A program made the translations under genes and the position numbers. DNA of 64,000 bases from an uncultured Bacteroides sp. (lineage in GTDB: Bacteria > Bacteroidota > Bacteroidia > Bacteroidales > Bacteroidaceae), in contig NZ_OY782186.1 of the NCBI RefSeq assembly GCF_963677685.1, positions 2,356,001 to 2,420,000 on the forward strand. The letters run 5' to 3'. The notes beneath the pieces were generated by a model. That model saw nothing but the letters and a program-made list of their open reading frames with translations, ran no database searches and had not been told where the DNA came from. Shown here piece by piece: positions 44,783-54,326 of the stretch. Within the stretch, counting starts at the first letter, position 1; each line of letters begins with the position of its first letter.

Positions 44783-45247
44783 AAAAATTATTTAATTTAT
44801 TTATTGTATTTACACAACATTAATTTTTTACAAAAATAAAATATACTGTTATATATTGAAAATTATTCAAAATAGACTATATGTATAGTACCTAATCTAT
44901 ATTATTATTACTATTTAACAAAACATTGTATTTCTGAATCCATTTTTACTCTCGCGAATCTAGCAGCAATGATTTGATTAACTTTAACTTCCAGCAGTTC
45001 ATAATTTATTTCTATCTGATTATTTTTTGATCTAGGTGCTCATCGAATATTATTACAGAAATAGCTGATATTTTACTTTATAACAATCCATGTCATTATG
45101 GAAAAAATGGTTCCATATTTATTTGTTAAAGATTACTCATGTCCATTCAGAAACAACAAAAAGGCAAAGTAGGTCGTTATTTGAAAAAGAAAAAAGATTT
45201 TAAAGCAAAACAGGGTGTTGGCTTTAAAGATTTTATATACATTTGCA
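44783..45247. other. Gene-free stretch before the TPP riboswitch
   Basis: No credible gene. It must hold the promoters of the leftward VOC gene and of the rightward thiamine operon. A 61-aa frame at 45139-45324 runs into the riboswitch and is not considered real. Confidence 0.55.
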
Positions 45248-45335
45248 GTCACTGTAGGGGTGTTCGTATAGTTTACGAGCTGAGATTATACCCTTTGAAC
45301 CTGATATGCGTAATTGCAGCGTAGGAATTCGGTAA
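45248..45335 (+). ncRNA. TPP (thi-box) riboswitch
   Basis: Conserved thi-box elements are in order: GGGGTG (about 45257), GCTGAGATTATACCCTTTGA (45289-45298 region), ACCTGAT, TAATTGCAGCGTAGGAA. It precedes thiM and three other thiamine salvage genes, with a terminator hairpin between, so it should shut off the operon when thiamine pyrophosphate is abundant. Confidence 0.93.
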
Positions 45336-45357
45336 GATTGAAAAAACAAAATATAGA

Positions 45358-45398
45358 AAACCGTTTCGTTGTTGTATTAACGCGAAACGGTTTTTTTA
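45358..45398 (+). terminator. Riboswitch-linked intrinsic terminator
   Basis: AAACCGTTTCG / CGAAACGGTTT forms an 11-bp stem followed by TTTTTATT, 22 bp before the thiM start. It is placed to act as the expression platform of the TPP riboswitch. Confidence 0.85.
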
Positions 45399-45419
45399 TT
45401 TATAAAAAATAATAGAATA

Positions 45420-46229
45420 ATGGATATTAAAAATTTGCAAAGGGACTTTGAGCTTGTGCGACAGAAGTCTCCATTGGTTCACAATATCACTAATTTTGTG
45501 GTGATGAATAATACGGCTAACGCTCTACTCGCGATTGGTGCTTCGCCTGTGATGGCGCATGCAGCGGAAGAGGTAGCAGACATGGTTCAGATTGCTTCGG
45601 CACTGGTAATCAATATTGGTACACTCAGTGCGGATTGGGTGGATGCTATGATGATTGCGGGTATGGCGGCGAAAAAGAAAGGAATTCCTGTAGTGCTCGA
45701 TCCGGTTGGTGCTGGAGCTACTCCTTATCGTACAGAGGTATGCAAGCTGTTGATTGAAACAGTAGAACCTTCGATCATCAGAGGTAATGCATCGGAGATC
45801 ATGGCGCTGGTGAATGATGGCATTAGCACAAAGGGGGTGGATAGTAGTGACTCTTCGGACAATGCGTTGCAATCGGCCAAACAGTTGGCACTGAAAACAG
45901 GAGCAATCGTGGTGATTAGTGGCCCTACGGATTATATAACGAATGGGGTACTGACAGAAACTGTTGTCAATGGGCATCCGCTCATGGCACGTGTCACGGG
46001 AATGGGCTGCACAGCTACTGCTATAACGGCAACTTTTGCTGCGATCAATAGCAATTATATGGAAGCGGCTACGCATGCCATGGCGATGATGAGTATCTGC
46101 GGAGAGTTGGCTGCTGCAAAGGCTCAGGGCAATGGCAGTATGCAGGTGTTGTTCTTGGATGAGATGTATAATCTCACTGCCGAAGTACTATCGACTAACC
46201 TAAAACAATCAGCTGATGCCAATCTTTGA
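45420..46229 (+). CDS. thiM: Hydroxyethylthiazole kinase
   Basis: This 269-aa protein matches Thi[69 protein letters not shown] and the catalytic [18 protein letters not shown]. It phosphorylates the thiazole moiety (HET) for thiamine salvage. It overlaps thiE by 14 bp, which couples the thiazole kinase to the enzyme that joins its product to the pyrimidine. The TPP riboswitch and terminator lie just upstream. Confidence 0.97.
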   Translation: MDIKNLQRDFELVRQKSPLVHNITNFVVMNNTANALLAIGASPVMAHAAEEVADMVQIASALVINIGTLSADWVDAMMIAGMAAKKKGIPVVLDPVGAGATPYRTEVCKLLIETVEPSIIRGNASEIMALVNDGISTKGVDSSDSSDNALQSAKQLALKTGAIVVISGPTDYITNGVLTETVVNGHPLMARVTGMGCTATAITATFAAINSNYMEAATHAMAMMSICGELAAAKAQGNGSMQVLFLDEMYNLTAEVLSTNLKQSADANL

Positions 46230-46842
46230 TTTAAGTTTGTATCTGGTCACTGACAGGCGTCTCTCTCTTGGCCGATCTCTGGAAGAGGTTGTGGTAGAAG
46301 GGGTTAAAGGAGGCGTTACTATGGTACAACTGCGTGAGAAGGAGTGTTCCACGCTCGCTTTTTATGAACTGGCTATGCGATTGAAAGAGTTACTTTCTCC
46401 TTATAAGGTACCGCTGATTATTAACGACCGACTGGATATTGCTTTGGCATGTGATGCCGACGGGGTACATATCGGGCAGAGTGATATGCCTTATGCTGTG
46501 GCTCGCCGGATGCTTGGGTATGACAAAATCATCGGACTGTCTGTGGAAACATTGGAGCAAGCTAAACTGGCTAATGAGCTTGATGTGGATTATATTGGTA
46601 TATCGCCGGTATTCAGTACACCGACAAAAACTGATACTCTCCTCCCCTTTGGACTTGATGGCATACAGCAAGTAAAACAGATATGCAAACACCAGGCGGT
46701 AGCTATCGGAGGAATCCATGCCGAGAATGCCAAGCAGGTGTATCAGGCAGGAGCGGATGGCATAGCGGTGGTTTCTGAAATTATGTCGGCAACGGATCCA
46801 TGTAAAGCCGCACGTATTTTAAAAGAAACATTGAAGAGATAA
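46216..46842 (+). CDS. thiE: Thiamine phosphate synthase
   Basis: This 208-aa TIM barrel has the ThiE motifs [65 protein letters not shown] and VAIGGI. It condenses HMP-pyrophosphate with HET-phosphate to give thiamine phosphate, using products of ThiD and ThiM encoded in the same operon. Confidence 0.97.
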   Translation: MPIFDLSLYLVTDRRLSLGRSLEEVVVEGVKGGVTMVQLREKECSTLAFYELAMRLKELLSPYKVPLIINDRLDIALACDADGVHIGQSDMPYAVARRMLGYDKIIGLSVETLEQAKLANELDVDYIGISPVFSTPTKTDTLLPFGLDGIQQVKQICKHQAVAIGGIHAENAKQVYQAGADGIAVVSEIMSATDPCKAARILKETLKR

Positions 46843-46877
46843 GATAGAAGAAAAGTATAATTAAAAAATAGAAATGT

Positions 46878-47531
46878 ATGAAATGGAGTGAACAGGTTTG
46901 GACTGAAATACTGCCTATTTATCATAAGATATTGGAATTGCCTTTTATTGCGGAGTTGATGGATGGCACTTTACCTAGGGAGAAGTTTATTTTTTATATT
47001 AATCAAGATCGTTTGTACTTAGCTGAATATGGTAAGATATTAGCGGGAATCATGAGCCGAGTGAAGAAAAGCGAACATGCAAAAGCTTTTTTGAAATTCT
47101 CTACGGATACTGTTTATGTGGAAGGTTCGCTACATGAAACTTATTTGAGCCAATCGGAACAAGCGAAGATAGTGGAGCCATCTCCAAGCTGCTTGCTCTA
47201 CACAGGGCATCTGCATCAAGTGCTTGCAACGGCTCCTGTGGAAACAGCCATCGCAGCGGTATTACCTTGTTTCAAAATCTACAAAAAGGTTGGAGAATAT
47301 ATTTTGGAGAATTGCACAACAACCAATAACCCTTATAAGCAATGGATTGACACTTATGGCGGAACGGAATTTGAAGAGGCGGTGACTCAGGCAATGGCAA
47401 TCTGTGACGAATTGGCTGAGGCATGTTCCAAGGAGCAGCAGCAGAGCATGACGGATGCTTTTGTCCGCTCAGCAAAATTGGAATGGATGTTTTGGGATAG
47501 TGCATGGCGCATGGAGCAATGGGCTGTATAA
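46878..47531 (+). CDS. tenA: TenA-family thiaminase II
   Basis: This 217-aa all-helical protein has FIAELMDGTLPREKFIFYIN, QDRLYLAEYGKILAGI, CLLYTGHLHQVLATAPVETA, IAAVLPCFKIYKKVGEYI and NPYKQWIDTYGGTEFEEAV, the TenA pattern with catalytic Cys in LPCF. TenA hydrolyses degraded thiamine pyrimidines so that HMP can be reused. Its place between thiE and thiD fits a salvage operon. Confidence 0.95.
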   Translation: MKWSEQVWTEILPIYHKILELPFIAELMDGTLPREKFIFYINQDRLYLAEYGKILAGIMSRVKKSEHAKAFLKFSTDTVYVEGSLHETYLSQSEQAKIVEPSPSCLLYTGHLHQVLATAPVETAIAAVLPCFKIYKKVGEYILENCTTTNNPYKQWIDTYGGTEFEEAVTQAMAICDELAEACSKEQQQSMTDAFVRSAKLEWMFWDSAWRMEQWAV

Positions 47532-47561
47532 AATGAATGTAACGAATAACTTAAAATAGAA

Positions 47562-48371
47562 ATGAAACAATACAAACGTGTGCTTACCATTGCCGGAAGT
47601 GACCCTAGCGGTGGGGCCGGCGTACAAGCTGATTTAAAAACAATGTCGGCATGTGGCTGTTACGGAATGTCTGCCATAACGGCTGTGGTCGACGAGAACA
47701 CTGTGGGGGTGTATGGTGTACATCCCATCCCGGTCTCTTTTGTGCGGGGACAAATTTCTTCGGTGCTTGATGATGTGGGTGCGGATGCGATCAAGATAGG
47801 CATGTTGCACTCTTCGGAACTAATACGAGGGGTACGGGAAGTATTAGGCAAGTATGACATACGAAATATCGTATTAGATCCGGTGATGGTGGCAACTTCG
47901 GGCGATAGTCTGCTACAGGATGAGGCTATTGAGACGTTGAAAAAGGAACTAATTCCTTTTGTAAGGGTGATTACTCCTAATATTCCTGAAGCGGAAATCT
48001 TATTAGGAAAGAAAATTAGTTCTCAGAAAGAATTGCCTCAGGTAGCCAGAAGTTTGTCGTGCGAGGGACAGGTATCGGTCTTGCTCAAAGCGGGACATTT
48101 ATCGGATGAGGAGTTAATTGATGTGTTCTACAATGCGGAGGAAGATGAAGTGATAGAGCTTTCTTCAAAGAGAATAGCCACAAAAAACACACATGGTACC
48201 GGTTGCACGTTATCGTCGGCTGTGGCTTCGTTTCTGGCTCATCAGCTCTCGTTGAACGATGCTGTAAGAGCGGGAAAAGAGTACATCACTCACGCCATTG
48301 AAGCGGGTGCGGCTTACGAGATAGGTAAAGGACACGGCCCTGTGCACCATTTCCATGCTTTTTGGGAATAA
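47562..48371 (+). CDS. thiD: HMP/HMP-phosphate kinase
   Basis: This 269-aa ribokinase-fold enzyme has TIAGSDPSGGAGVQADLKTM, CGCYGMSAITAV, IKIGMLHSSELI, VLDPVMVATSGDSLL, TPNIPEAEILLG and NTHGTGCTLSSAVASFLAH. It phosphorylates hydroxymethylpyrimidine twice to feed ThiE. It is the last gene of the riboswitch-controlled operon and faces the rnf genes across a shared terminator. Confidence 0.97.
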   Translation: MKQYKRVLTIAGSDPSGGAGVQADLKTMSACGCYGMSAITAVVDENTVGVYGVHPIPVSFVRGQISSVLDDVGADAIKIGMLHSSELIRGVREVLGKYDIRNIVLDPVMVATSGDSLLQDEAIETLKKELIPFVRVITPNIPEAEILLGKKISSQKELPQVARSLSCEGQVSVLLKAGHLSDEELIDVFYNAEEDEVIELSSKRIATKNTHGTGCTLSSAVASFLAHQLSLNDAVRAGKEYITHAIEAGAAYEIGKGHGPVHHFHAFWE

Positions 48372-48377
48372 AAAAAC

Positions 48378-48429
48378 TCCCTTATTTTACATCTCTTTCT
48401 GATCTATTGAAAGACTGTAAAATAAGGGA
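48378..48429. terminator. Bidirectional terminator between thiD and rnfA
   Basis: TCCCTTATTTTACA (48378-48391) and its complement TGTAAAATAAGGGA (48416-48429) form a 14-bp stem between convergent operons. A-runs and T-runs lie on both sides. Confidence 0.8.
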
Positions 48430-48456
48430 ATCTATTTCTTAACTTACAAATAACTA

Positions 48457-49029
48457 CTATACTACTCCTGAGAAGCCCATAAATGCCATAGCCAATAAAC
48501 CGGCTGTAATCAAGGCTATCGGGGTTCCTTCCATTCCTTTTGGCAATTTCACCAAACTCATTTGTTCACGTAAACCGGCAAAAAGTACTAATGCCAAACC
48601 AAAACCTATGGCAGTAGAGAATGCATAAACAACTCCGGTTAGCAGATTAAAGTCTTTCTGAATAACCAAGATGGCTACACCCAAAATACAACAGTTAGTT
48701 GTGATCAAAGGTAAGAACACTCCGAGTGCCTGATAAAGGGCAGGAGAAACTTTCTTCAAGATGATTTCTACCATCTGTACCAGAGCGGCAATAACGAGTA
48801 TGAAGGTGATGGTTTGAAGATATTGTAAACCAAAGGCATCGAGAACAAATTTCTGTATCAAAAAGGTCACAATGGTAGCGATGGTAAGCACAAAAGCTAC
48901 GGCAGCACTCATACCCATAGCTGTTTCTACTTTCTTAGATACTCCCAAGAACGGGCAGATACCCAGGAACTGCGACAACACGATGTTGTTGACGAAAACA
49001 GCTGAAATGAATATCAATATATATTCCAT
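48457..49029 (-). CDS. rnfA: Rnf complex subunit A
   Basis: This 190-aa membrane protein has six helices and family segments FVNNIVLSQFLGICPFLGVS, VLTIATIVTFLIQKFVLDA and LITTNCCILGVAILVIQKDF. RnfA and RnfE form the antiparallel membrane pair holding an Fe-S cluster (Cys in GICPF and NCCILG). The complex couples ferredoxin oxidation by NAD+ to ion export. It is the last subunit gene in the BCDGEA order. Confidence 0.96.
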   Translation of the reverse strand: MEYILIFISAVFVNNIVLSQFLGICPFLGVSKKVETAMGMSAAVAFVLTIATIVTFLIQKFVLDAFGLQYLQTITFILVIAALVQMVEIILKKVSPALYQALGVFLPLITTNCCILGVAILVIQKDFNLLTGVVYAFSTAIGFGLALVLFAGLREQMSLVKLPKGMEGTPIALITAGLLAMAFMGFSGVV

Positions 49030-49050
49030 ACTATATTTCTTTTTATAAGA

Positions 49051-49635
49051 TTATGCTTTCTTAAAACGATTAATTAGTGCGATAAGGTATCCTAATGCGA
49101 TGAAGGCTCCGGGTGCGAGTACAAAGACAAGCATACCATAACTTTCAGGGAAAACAGTCAGGTTGAACACTTTACCGGTACCCAATATTTCACGAACTGC
49201 TCCCAAAAGAGTTAAGGCAATAGTGAAACCTAGTCCCATTCCCAAACCGTCGAACATGGAAACCAACGGATTGTTTTTAGCTGCAAAAGCTTCTGCACGC
49301 CCTAACACAATACAGTTTACCACGATTAGGGGAATAAACAATCCCAAAGTAGCATACAACGCAGGCACATAAGCTTGCATCACCATTTGCAGTAAAGTTA
49401 CGAAAGAGGCAATAACCACAATAAAGGAAGGTATGCGCACCATGTCGGGGATCAGGTTCTTAATACTAGATATTACCACATTAGAGCATACAAGTACAAA
49501 CATTGTTGCCAACCCCATGCCCATGCCGTTAATAGCCGACGAAGTAGTTCCAAGTGTGGGACACATACCGAGCAGGAGCACAAAAATAGGATTCTCTTTT
49601 ACAATCCCATTCATCAAAACTTTAAAGTTATTCAT
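49051..49635 (-). CDS. rnfE: Rnf complex subunit E
   Basis: This 194-aa paralog of RnfA has NPIFVLLLGMCPTLGTTSSA, FIPLIVVNCIVLGRAEAFAA and FDGLGMGLGFTIALTLLGAV. The two membrane cysteines (GMCPTL, VNCIVLG) fit the cluster shared with RnfA. It starts 14 bp after rnfG and lies 21 bp before rnfA. Confidence 0.96.
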   Translation of the reverse strand: MNNFKVLMNGIVKENPIFVLLLGMCPTLGTTSSAINGMGMGLATMFVLVCSNVVISSIKNLIPDMVRIPSFIVVIASFVTLLQMVMQAYVPALYATLGLFIPLIVVNCIVLGRAEAFAAKNNPLVSMFDGLGMGLGFTIALTLLGAVREILGTGKVFNLTVFPESYGMLVFVLAPGAFIALGYLIALINRFKKA

Positions 49636-49649
49636 ATTCTAAACTCCTT

Positions 49650-50306
49650 TTATTTTTTAGCACTGACTGAATCAGTATATTCTACATGTTGAGTTGCACC
49701 GGAAGTCGCATCACTAACCGAGGCTTTAGCTGTATAAGCAGTATATGCTGCATTGACAGCTTTCAAAAACGCACGAGAGGTAATGGTTGAAGCAGTAATC
49801 GCATCTACTTCTCCCCCATCTTTGCTCACAGTCAACGGTTTCTTTCCGGGATCCATCCCCTTGATATTCCCTTTATGACCTTCTTTGAACCAGTCTACAG
49901 CTTTAGAGCCCAGACCGGGAGTTTCAGCATGTGCCAATAGAGAATAGTTATAAATCTTTCCTTCGGCATCAAAACCTACAAGTACTTTCAGTTCACCACC
50001 AAAGCCTAATGATTTTGATTCAACGGCAGTTCCAACCAACTGTTCGCCATTCTTAGCCGGATAAATGATAAAGTCGACAATCTTCTTGCCCTCTTTTTCA
50101 CTAAAGATCGTATCACATTCTGCTACCGGATTATTAGTAAAGGCAGGCACTACGCTTTTCAAAGCCTCATTCAGGGTCTTTGCATTAGCATCGGCTATAG
50201 GCCCTTTGGTTAGTTCATTCACATATGCCAATAGAGCTACTGATAGAGCTGTTACTCCGGTTAGTACCAGCAACATATTCCTTAAAGATGATTCTAGTTT
50301 CTTCAT
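49650..50306 (-). CDS. rnfG: Rnf complex subunit G (flavin subunit)
   Basis: This 218-aa protein has one N-terminal membrane anchor (MLLVLTGVTALSVALLAYVN) and a periplasmic FMN-binding domain (GFGGELKVLVGFDAEGKIYN, AHAETPGLGSKAVDWF). The flavinylation region reads DAITASTITSRAF; compared with the usual Dxx(S/T)GAT it has A and S for G and A, but the acceptor Thr is kept. It overlaps rnfD by 4 bp. Confidence 0.95.
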   Translation of the reverse strand: MKKLESSLRNMLLVLTGVTALSVALLAYVNELTKGPIADANAKTLNEALKSVVPAFTNNPVAECDTIFSEKEGKKIVDFIIYPAKNGEQLVGTAVESKSLGFGGELKVLVGFDAEGKIYNYSLLAHAETPGLGSKAVDWFKEGHKGNIKGMDPGKKPLTVSKDGGEVDAITASTITSRAFLKAVNAAYTAYTAKASVSDATSGATQHVEYTDSVSAKK

Positions 50307-51295
50307 TTCTTTTTTGCCACCTCCCCAAAGCGTTTAGGTTTGCAATAAGTATTAATTAACGGAGTAAAAGCATTCATAATCAGAATGGCAAATGACATTC
50401 CTTCGGGATAAGCTCCAAAAAGACGAATTACAACTGTCAGGATACCGATAGATACTCCATAAATAAGCATACCTTTATTGGTCATCGGTGAAGTAACATA
50501 GTCTGTTGCCATGAAGACAGCTCCCAACATTAATCCTCCGGAAAGTAACTGTGTAATAGGTGATACGTAAATGGCAGGATTTACCAAATGCATGATACCT
50601 GAGAAAACGGCTACTGTAACAAAGATAGATACGGGTATATGCCAGGTGATGATTTTCTTCATCAACATATAGATCAAACCAATGAGCAACGCTGCCGCAC
50701 TGACTTCTCCCAGACATCCGCCATTATGACCGATGAAAAGACTGAAAGAATCGGGCAACTGATCAAGTGAAAAACCGGGTGCTCCTTTAATAACTCCTTT
50801 CATAATAGAAAGAGGAGTAGCGGCTGTTTCAGCATCGATATAAGAGGCTAGCTGTCCAAGTTTTGGCCAAGTGGTCATCTGCACCGGAAAAGAGAGCAAA
50901 AGGAATACTCGTCCCGCCAAAGCAGGGTTAAAAGGGTTGTTTCCTAATCCTCCAAAAGACATTTTACCTACACCGATAGCAAACAAAGCACCTATAATGA
51001 TGATCCATATAGGCAAGTTGGATGGCAGGTTGAAAGCCAATAAAACGCCTGTGATAGCTGCTGACCCATCAGCAATGCTAGAAGGACTTTTCATAAGATA
51101 CTTGCTGATGCCCCATTCAAAGAACAGGCAGGCAAGTACAGAGGTAGCTGTTACAATAAGAGCTCCCAACCCGAAATAGATTAGGGAGACAATAAAAGCA
51201 GGTAGAAGAGCTAAAAGCACTCCGTACATGTTTTTTTCAACACTATCTCCATTATGGATGTGAGGAGAAAGCGATACTATTAATTTTTTATCCAT
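50303..51295 (-). CDS. rnfD: Rnf complex subunit D (flavin subunit)
   Basis: This 330-aa membrane protein is typical of RnfD/NqrB: SPHIHNGDSVEKNMYGVLLA, SFGGLGNNPFNPALAGRVFL, and the covalent FMN site region DAETAATPLSIMKG. It also has FMATDYVTSPMTNKG and ends in NTYCKPKRFGEVAKKK. It carries electrons through the membrane with RnfG and forms part of the ion channel. Confidence 0.96.
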   Translation of the reverse strand: MDKKLIVSLSPHIHNGDSVEKNMYGVLLALLPAFIVSLIYFGLGALIVTATSVLACLFFEWGISKYLMKSPSSIADGSAAITGVLLAFNLPSNLPIWIIIIGALFAIGVGKMSFGGLGNNPFNPALAGRVFLLLSFPVQMTTWPKLGQLASYIDAETAATPLSIMKGVIKGAPGFSLDQLPDSFSLFIGHNGGCLGEVSAAALLIGLIYMLMKKIITWHIPVSIFVTVAVFSGIMHLVNPAIYVSPITQLLSGGLMLGAVFMATDYVTSPMTNKGMLIYGVSIGILTVVIRLFGAYPEGMSFAILIMNAFTPLINTYCKPKRFGEVAKKK

Positions 51296-51304
51296 TCTTC
51301 GTTA

Positions 51305-52639
51305 TTATTTAGCTTGTCGTGCGCGAATCATTCCACCTACTTTAGATTTACCTAAACGGCAATAATCGAGTAGCGGACGGTTAGTGGGACAGGTAAATTG
51401 GCAGGAACCGCATTCGATGCAGTCCATGATTTTTTCCTTTTCCATTCTCTCAAAATCTACATGTTCGGCCAAAGCACCTAACAAATAAGGTTCTAAGCCC
51501 ATAGGACATACACTGACACATTTAGAACAACGTATGCAGTTGCGTACTTCTCCTCGTTTAGCTTCTTTTTGAGGCATAATAAGAATTCCCGAGCTACCTT
51601 TGGCAGTTGGTACATCGGTATTAACCAATGCTTTTCCCATCATAGGACCACCACCGATAATCTTACCGGTATCTTCGGGTAAACCGCCACAAGCCTCAAT
51701 GAGCTGTTTCATCGGAGTACCGATACGGGCCATGAAATTAGAAGGTTTTGCAACAGATTTCCCGGTCACTGTGATGACACGTTCTATCAGAGGTTTGTTT
51801 TTCTGCACAGCTTCGTAAACAGCAAATGCAGTACCCACATTCTGCACAACCGCTCCGGCTGAAATAGGAAGTGCTCCACTAGCTACTTGGCGTGCTATGA
51901 TAGCATCAATTAGCTGCTTTTCACCTCCTTGAGGATATTTCACTTTCAGAGGAACAATACTGACACCTGCATAGCTGGCGCCAACTTTTGTCATTAATTT
52001 AATAGCATCAGGTTTGTTGTTCTCAATACCGATGAAGGCCTTGTTTACTTTAATCGCTTTCATCAAAAGAGAAACACCTACCATGATCTCTTCTGCACGT
52101 TCCAGCATTAACTGATGGTCGGCAGTAAGGTAAGGTTCACACTCTACAGCATTAATGATTAAGCATTCAGCTTTAAAAGAAGGAGGCGGACATAACTTTA
52201 CCTGAGTTGGGAAACAAGCTCCTCCAAGTCCCACAATACCAGCATCTGCAATCTTTTTTACGATCTCTTCTGAGCTTAGATTGCACTCGCGTGCCAGAGT
52301 AACACTACGATCAATAGATTCTTCCCACTCATCTCCTTCTACATCAATGAGAATGGCAGGTTTAGCATATCCGCTCGCATCAACGATTGAATCTATCTTT
52401 ACTACTTTTCCACTCACAGAAGAGTGTACCGCAGCAGAAACGAATCCATTAGCTTCGGCTATTTTAGTACCAACTTTTACGACATCCCCTTTGGCTACAA
52501 TCGGTTTGGCAGGAGCACCAATGTGTTGCCCCAACAAAATGACTGCTTTCTCGGGAACATTGGCTGTTATAATAGCCTGATGCGCTGAAAGTTTATTTTC
52601 TTGTGGATGAATTCCACCAATTGAAAATGTCTTCAACAT
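51305..52639 (-). CDS. rnfC: Rnf complex subunit C (NADH-side)
   Basis: The 444-aa protein has IGGIHPQENKLSAHQAI at the start, an NADH/FMN-binding core (GIVGLGGACFPTQVKLCPPP, NAVECEPYLTADHQLM, GGGPMMGKAL) and two 4Fe-4S motifs near the end (CIRCSKCVSVCPMGLEP and CIECGSCQFTCPTNRP). RnfC is the cytoplasmic subunit that exchanges electrons with NAD. It lies 38 bp after rnfB. Confidence 0.97.
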   Translation of the reverse strand: MLKTFSIGGIHPQENKLSAHQAIITANVPEKAVILLGQHIGAPAKPIVAKGDVVKVGTKIAEANGFVSAAVHSSVSGKVVKIDSIVDASGYAKPAILIDVEGDEWEESIDRSVTLARECNLSSEEIVKKIADAGIVGLGGACFPTQVKLCPPPSFKAECLIINAVECEPYLTADHQLMLERAEEIMVGVSLLMKAIKVNKAFIGIENNKPDAIKLMTKVGASYAGVSIVPLKVKYPQGGEKQLIDAIIARQVASGALPISAGAVVQNVGTAFAVYEAVQKNKPLIERVITVTGKSVAKPSNFMARIGTPMKQLIEACGGLPEDTGKIIGGGPMMGKALVNTDVPTAKGSSGILIMPQKEAKRGEVRNCIRCSKCVSVCPMGLEPYLLGALAEHVDFERMEKEKIMDCIECGSCQFTCPTNRPLLDYCRLGKSKVGGMIRARQAK

Positions 52640-52677
52640 ACATTTATGTATTTTAATCTGTTTATTATTTCGCGTTA

Positions 52678-53544
52678 TTAAACGGTAGCAACCGGCTTTT
52701 TCTCCACGGTTTCTTCTTTAGGCTTACGAGGAGGGAAATTGAGCTCAATAATGGTATGTTGGGGACAAACCTCAACACATTTACGGCATGACTTACATTG
52801 ATTATAATCAATGTAGGCAAGATTGTTCTCTACTTTAATAGCGTCAAAAGGACAAGCCTTGACACATTTGCCACAACCAATACAACCTACATCGCAAGAT
52901 TTGCGGGTAAGCGCTCCTTTGTCTTTATTCATGCAAGATACATAGACCCTGCGCGACTTCTTTCCTTTAGCACGAAGTTCGATAAGATTTTTAGGACAAG
53001 CCTTAACGCAAGCGTTACATGCGGTACACTTCTCTTCGTCTACCTCAGGCAATCCCGTTTCCGGATTCATGTGTATAGCATCAAACTGACATACTTCAAC
53101 GCAGTCACCGCAACCAAGACATCCATAACTACATCCGGTCTCTCCACCATAAAGAGAGGCAGCTATAGCACAGCTCTTAGCACCATCATATTGATTAAGA
53201 CGGGGGCGGTGTTCACACGTTCCGTTACATCTTACAACTGCGATCATTGGGTCGGCAGCTTCAGCGTTCAATCCTAAGATAGACGCAACTTCCGCCATCA
53301 TTGGTTGTCCACCTACCGGACAAAATTTTCCCTCTAGTGAGCCTGCTTTAACACATGCGTCAGCAAAGCCACTACATCCGGGATAACCACAACCTCCGCA
53401 ATTAGCCTGAGGTAAAATCTCAGAAACTTTAGCAATACGGGGATCTTCATACACAGCAAACTTCTTAGAAGCTACATATAATATTGCAGCCAAAATAAGC
53501 GCAATAGCTCCTAGTGAAATCACCGCTATCAGAATTAAGTTCAT
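52678..53544 (-). CDS. rnfB: Rnf complex subunit B (ferredoxin-side)
   Basis: The 288-aa protein has an N-terminal membrane helix, a CGGCGYPGCSGFADAC cluster motif (residues about 49-64), then ferredoxin-type motifs CLGCGDCVEVCQFDAIHM, CTACNACVKACPKNLIEL, CIGCGKCVKACPFDAIKV and CKSCRKCVEVCPQHTI. It takes electrons from ferredoxin. It is the second gene of the leftward cluster, 7 bp after rseC. Confidence 0.97.
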   Translation of the reverse strand: MNLILIAVISLGAIALILAAILYVASKKFAVYEDPRIAKVSEILPQANCGGCGYPGCSGFADACVKAGSLEGKFCPVGGQPMMAEVASILGLNAEAADPMIAVVRCNGTCEHRPRLNQYDGAKSCAIAASLYGGETGCSYGCLGCGDCVEVCQFDAIHMNPETGLPEVDEEKCTACNACVKACPKNLIELRAKGKKSRRVYVSCMNKDKGALTRKSCDVGCIGCGKCVKACPFDAIKVENNLAYIDYNQCKSCRKCVEVCPQHTIIELNFPPRKPKEETVEKKPVATV

Positions 53545-53551
53545 AAATAAG

Positions 53552-53974
53552 TTATTTTATTGGTTTTATGGTAAATGAGAAATTCTTTTTCATCCGTTCC
53601 TTATTGATCCACAAGATGAGATAATAAGGTATAAGCAAACCTAAAGAAACAGAAGCGGACAACAGTTCATTGCCGTCTGTTACAGACATTATAATAAATA
53701 AAGAGATTATTAATACAAAGAACGGAACTATAAAGGCCCATAGAACGGCCATCATTCCCATAGAGGTTTCACCAATTACGTCTACCTGATCCCCAATATG
53801 AAAATCAGTAGATAAAGGGACAGTAATTTCAATGGTCTTTTCTTTGCTCTCCGAAGAAGAGCAATAACCTTTGGCACTACATGCAGCACAAGCTGTCGTC
53901 TGGATAATATTCACAAATATCCGAGTACCAATTATGTTTTTCACAATACCTTGATGTTTAATCGTATCTGCCAT
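53552..53974 (-). CDS. rseC: RseC/SoxR-reducing system protein
   Basis: The product is 140 aa starting MADTIKHQGIVKNIIGTRIF; a longer frame to 54016 exists, but this methionine fits the family start. It has a small beta domain with cysteines (TTACAACSAKGYCSSSESK), then two helices (MGMMAVLWAFIVPFFVLIIS and SASVSLGLLIPYYLILWINK). RseC proteins often accompany Rnf genes in Bacteroidetes. It probably helps assemble or regulate the complex; the exact role is not settled. Confidence 0.88.
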   Translation of the reverse strand: MADTIKHQGIVKNIIGTRIFVNIIQTTACAACSAKGYCSSSESKEKTIEITVPLSTDFHIGDQVDVIGETSMGMMAVLWAFIVPFFVLIISLFIIMSVTDGNELLSASVSLGLLIPYYLILWINKERMKKNFSFTIKPIK

Positions 53975-54016
53975 TTTTGCAAACTCAACATTACAAATTG
54001 CGGCAAATTTAAGCAT

Positions 54017-54326
54017 ATTTCGGATATTATAAAGCGTTCTACTATTTTTTATACTATATAAATTGGCTTTTTTACTCTAAAAAAGAAGCCAATTTCATGC
54101 AAAAGAATATATTAAAGATATAATAAGCGGAAGTTAGATTTCAATTTGAAATTGAACACAAGAAAGCAAAGTTAATATGAAACAAAACAAGCGATTAGTA
54201 TAACAAATCACTTTATCTCCTCCAATAGTTAAAAGAGCTTTAACAATACAAGAAGATGCCTCTTGAATCAATAAAATCCAAAAGGCATCTTTCTGTATTC
54301 TAGTTCTGACGAACCTTGTTTATGAT
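54017..54326. other. Intergenic stretch with a weak terminator
   Basis: No gene. AAGATGCC (54253-54260) and GGCATCTT (54284-54291) form a stem extended by imperfect pairs, downstream of the leftward DUF3078 gene; it may be its terminator. The rnf operon promoter should lie near 53980-54060. Confidence 0.5.

Noticed and set aside
45139..45324. A 61-aa frame upstream of thiM
   Set aside because: Its second half is the TPP riboswitch and it resembles no protein; lysine-rich composition reflects an A-rich leader.
52798..53277. A 159-aa plus-strand frame inside rnfB
   Set aside because: It is the antisense shadow of the Cys-rich RnfB reading frame.
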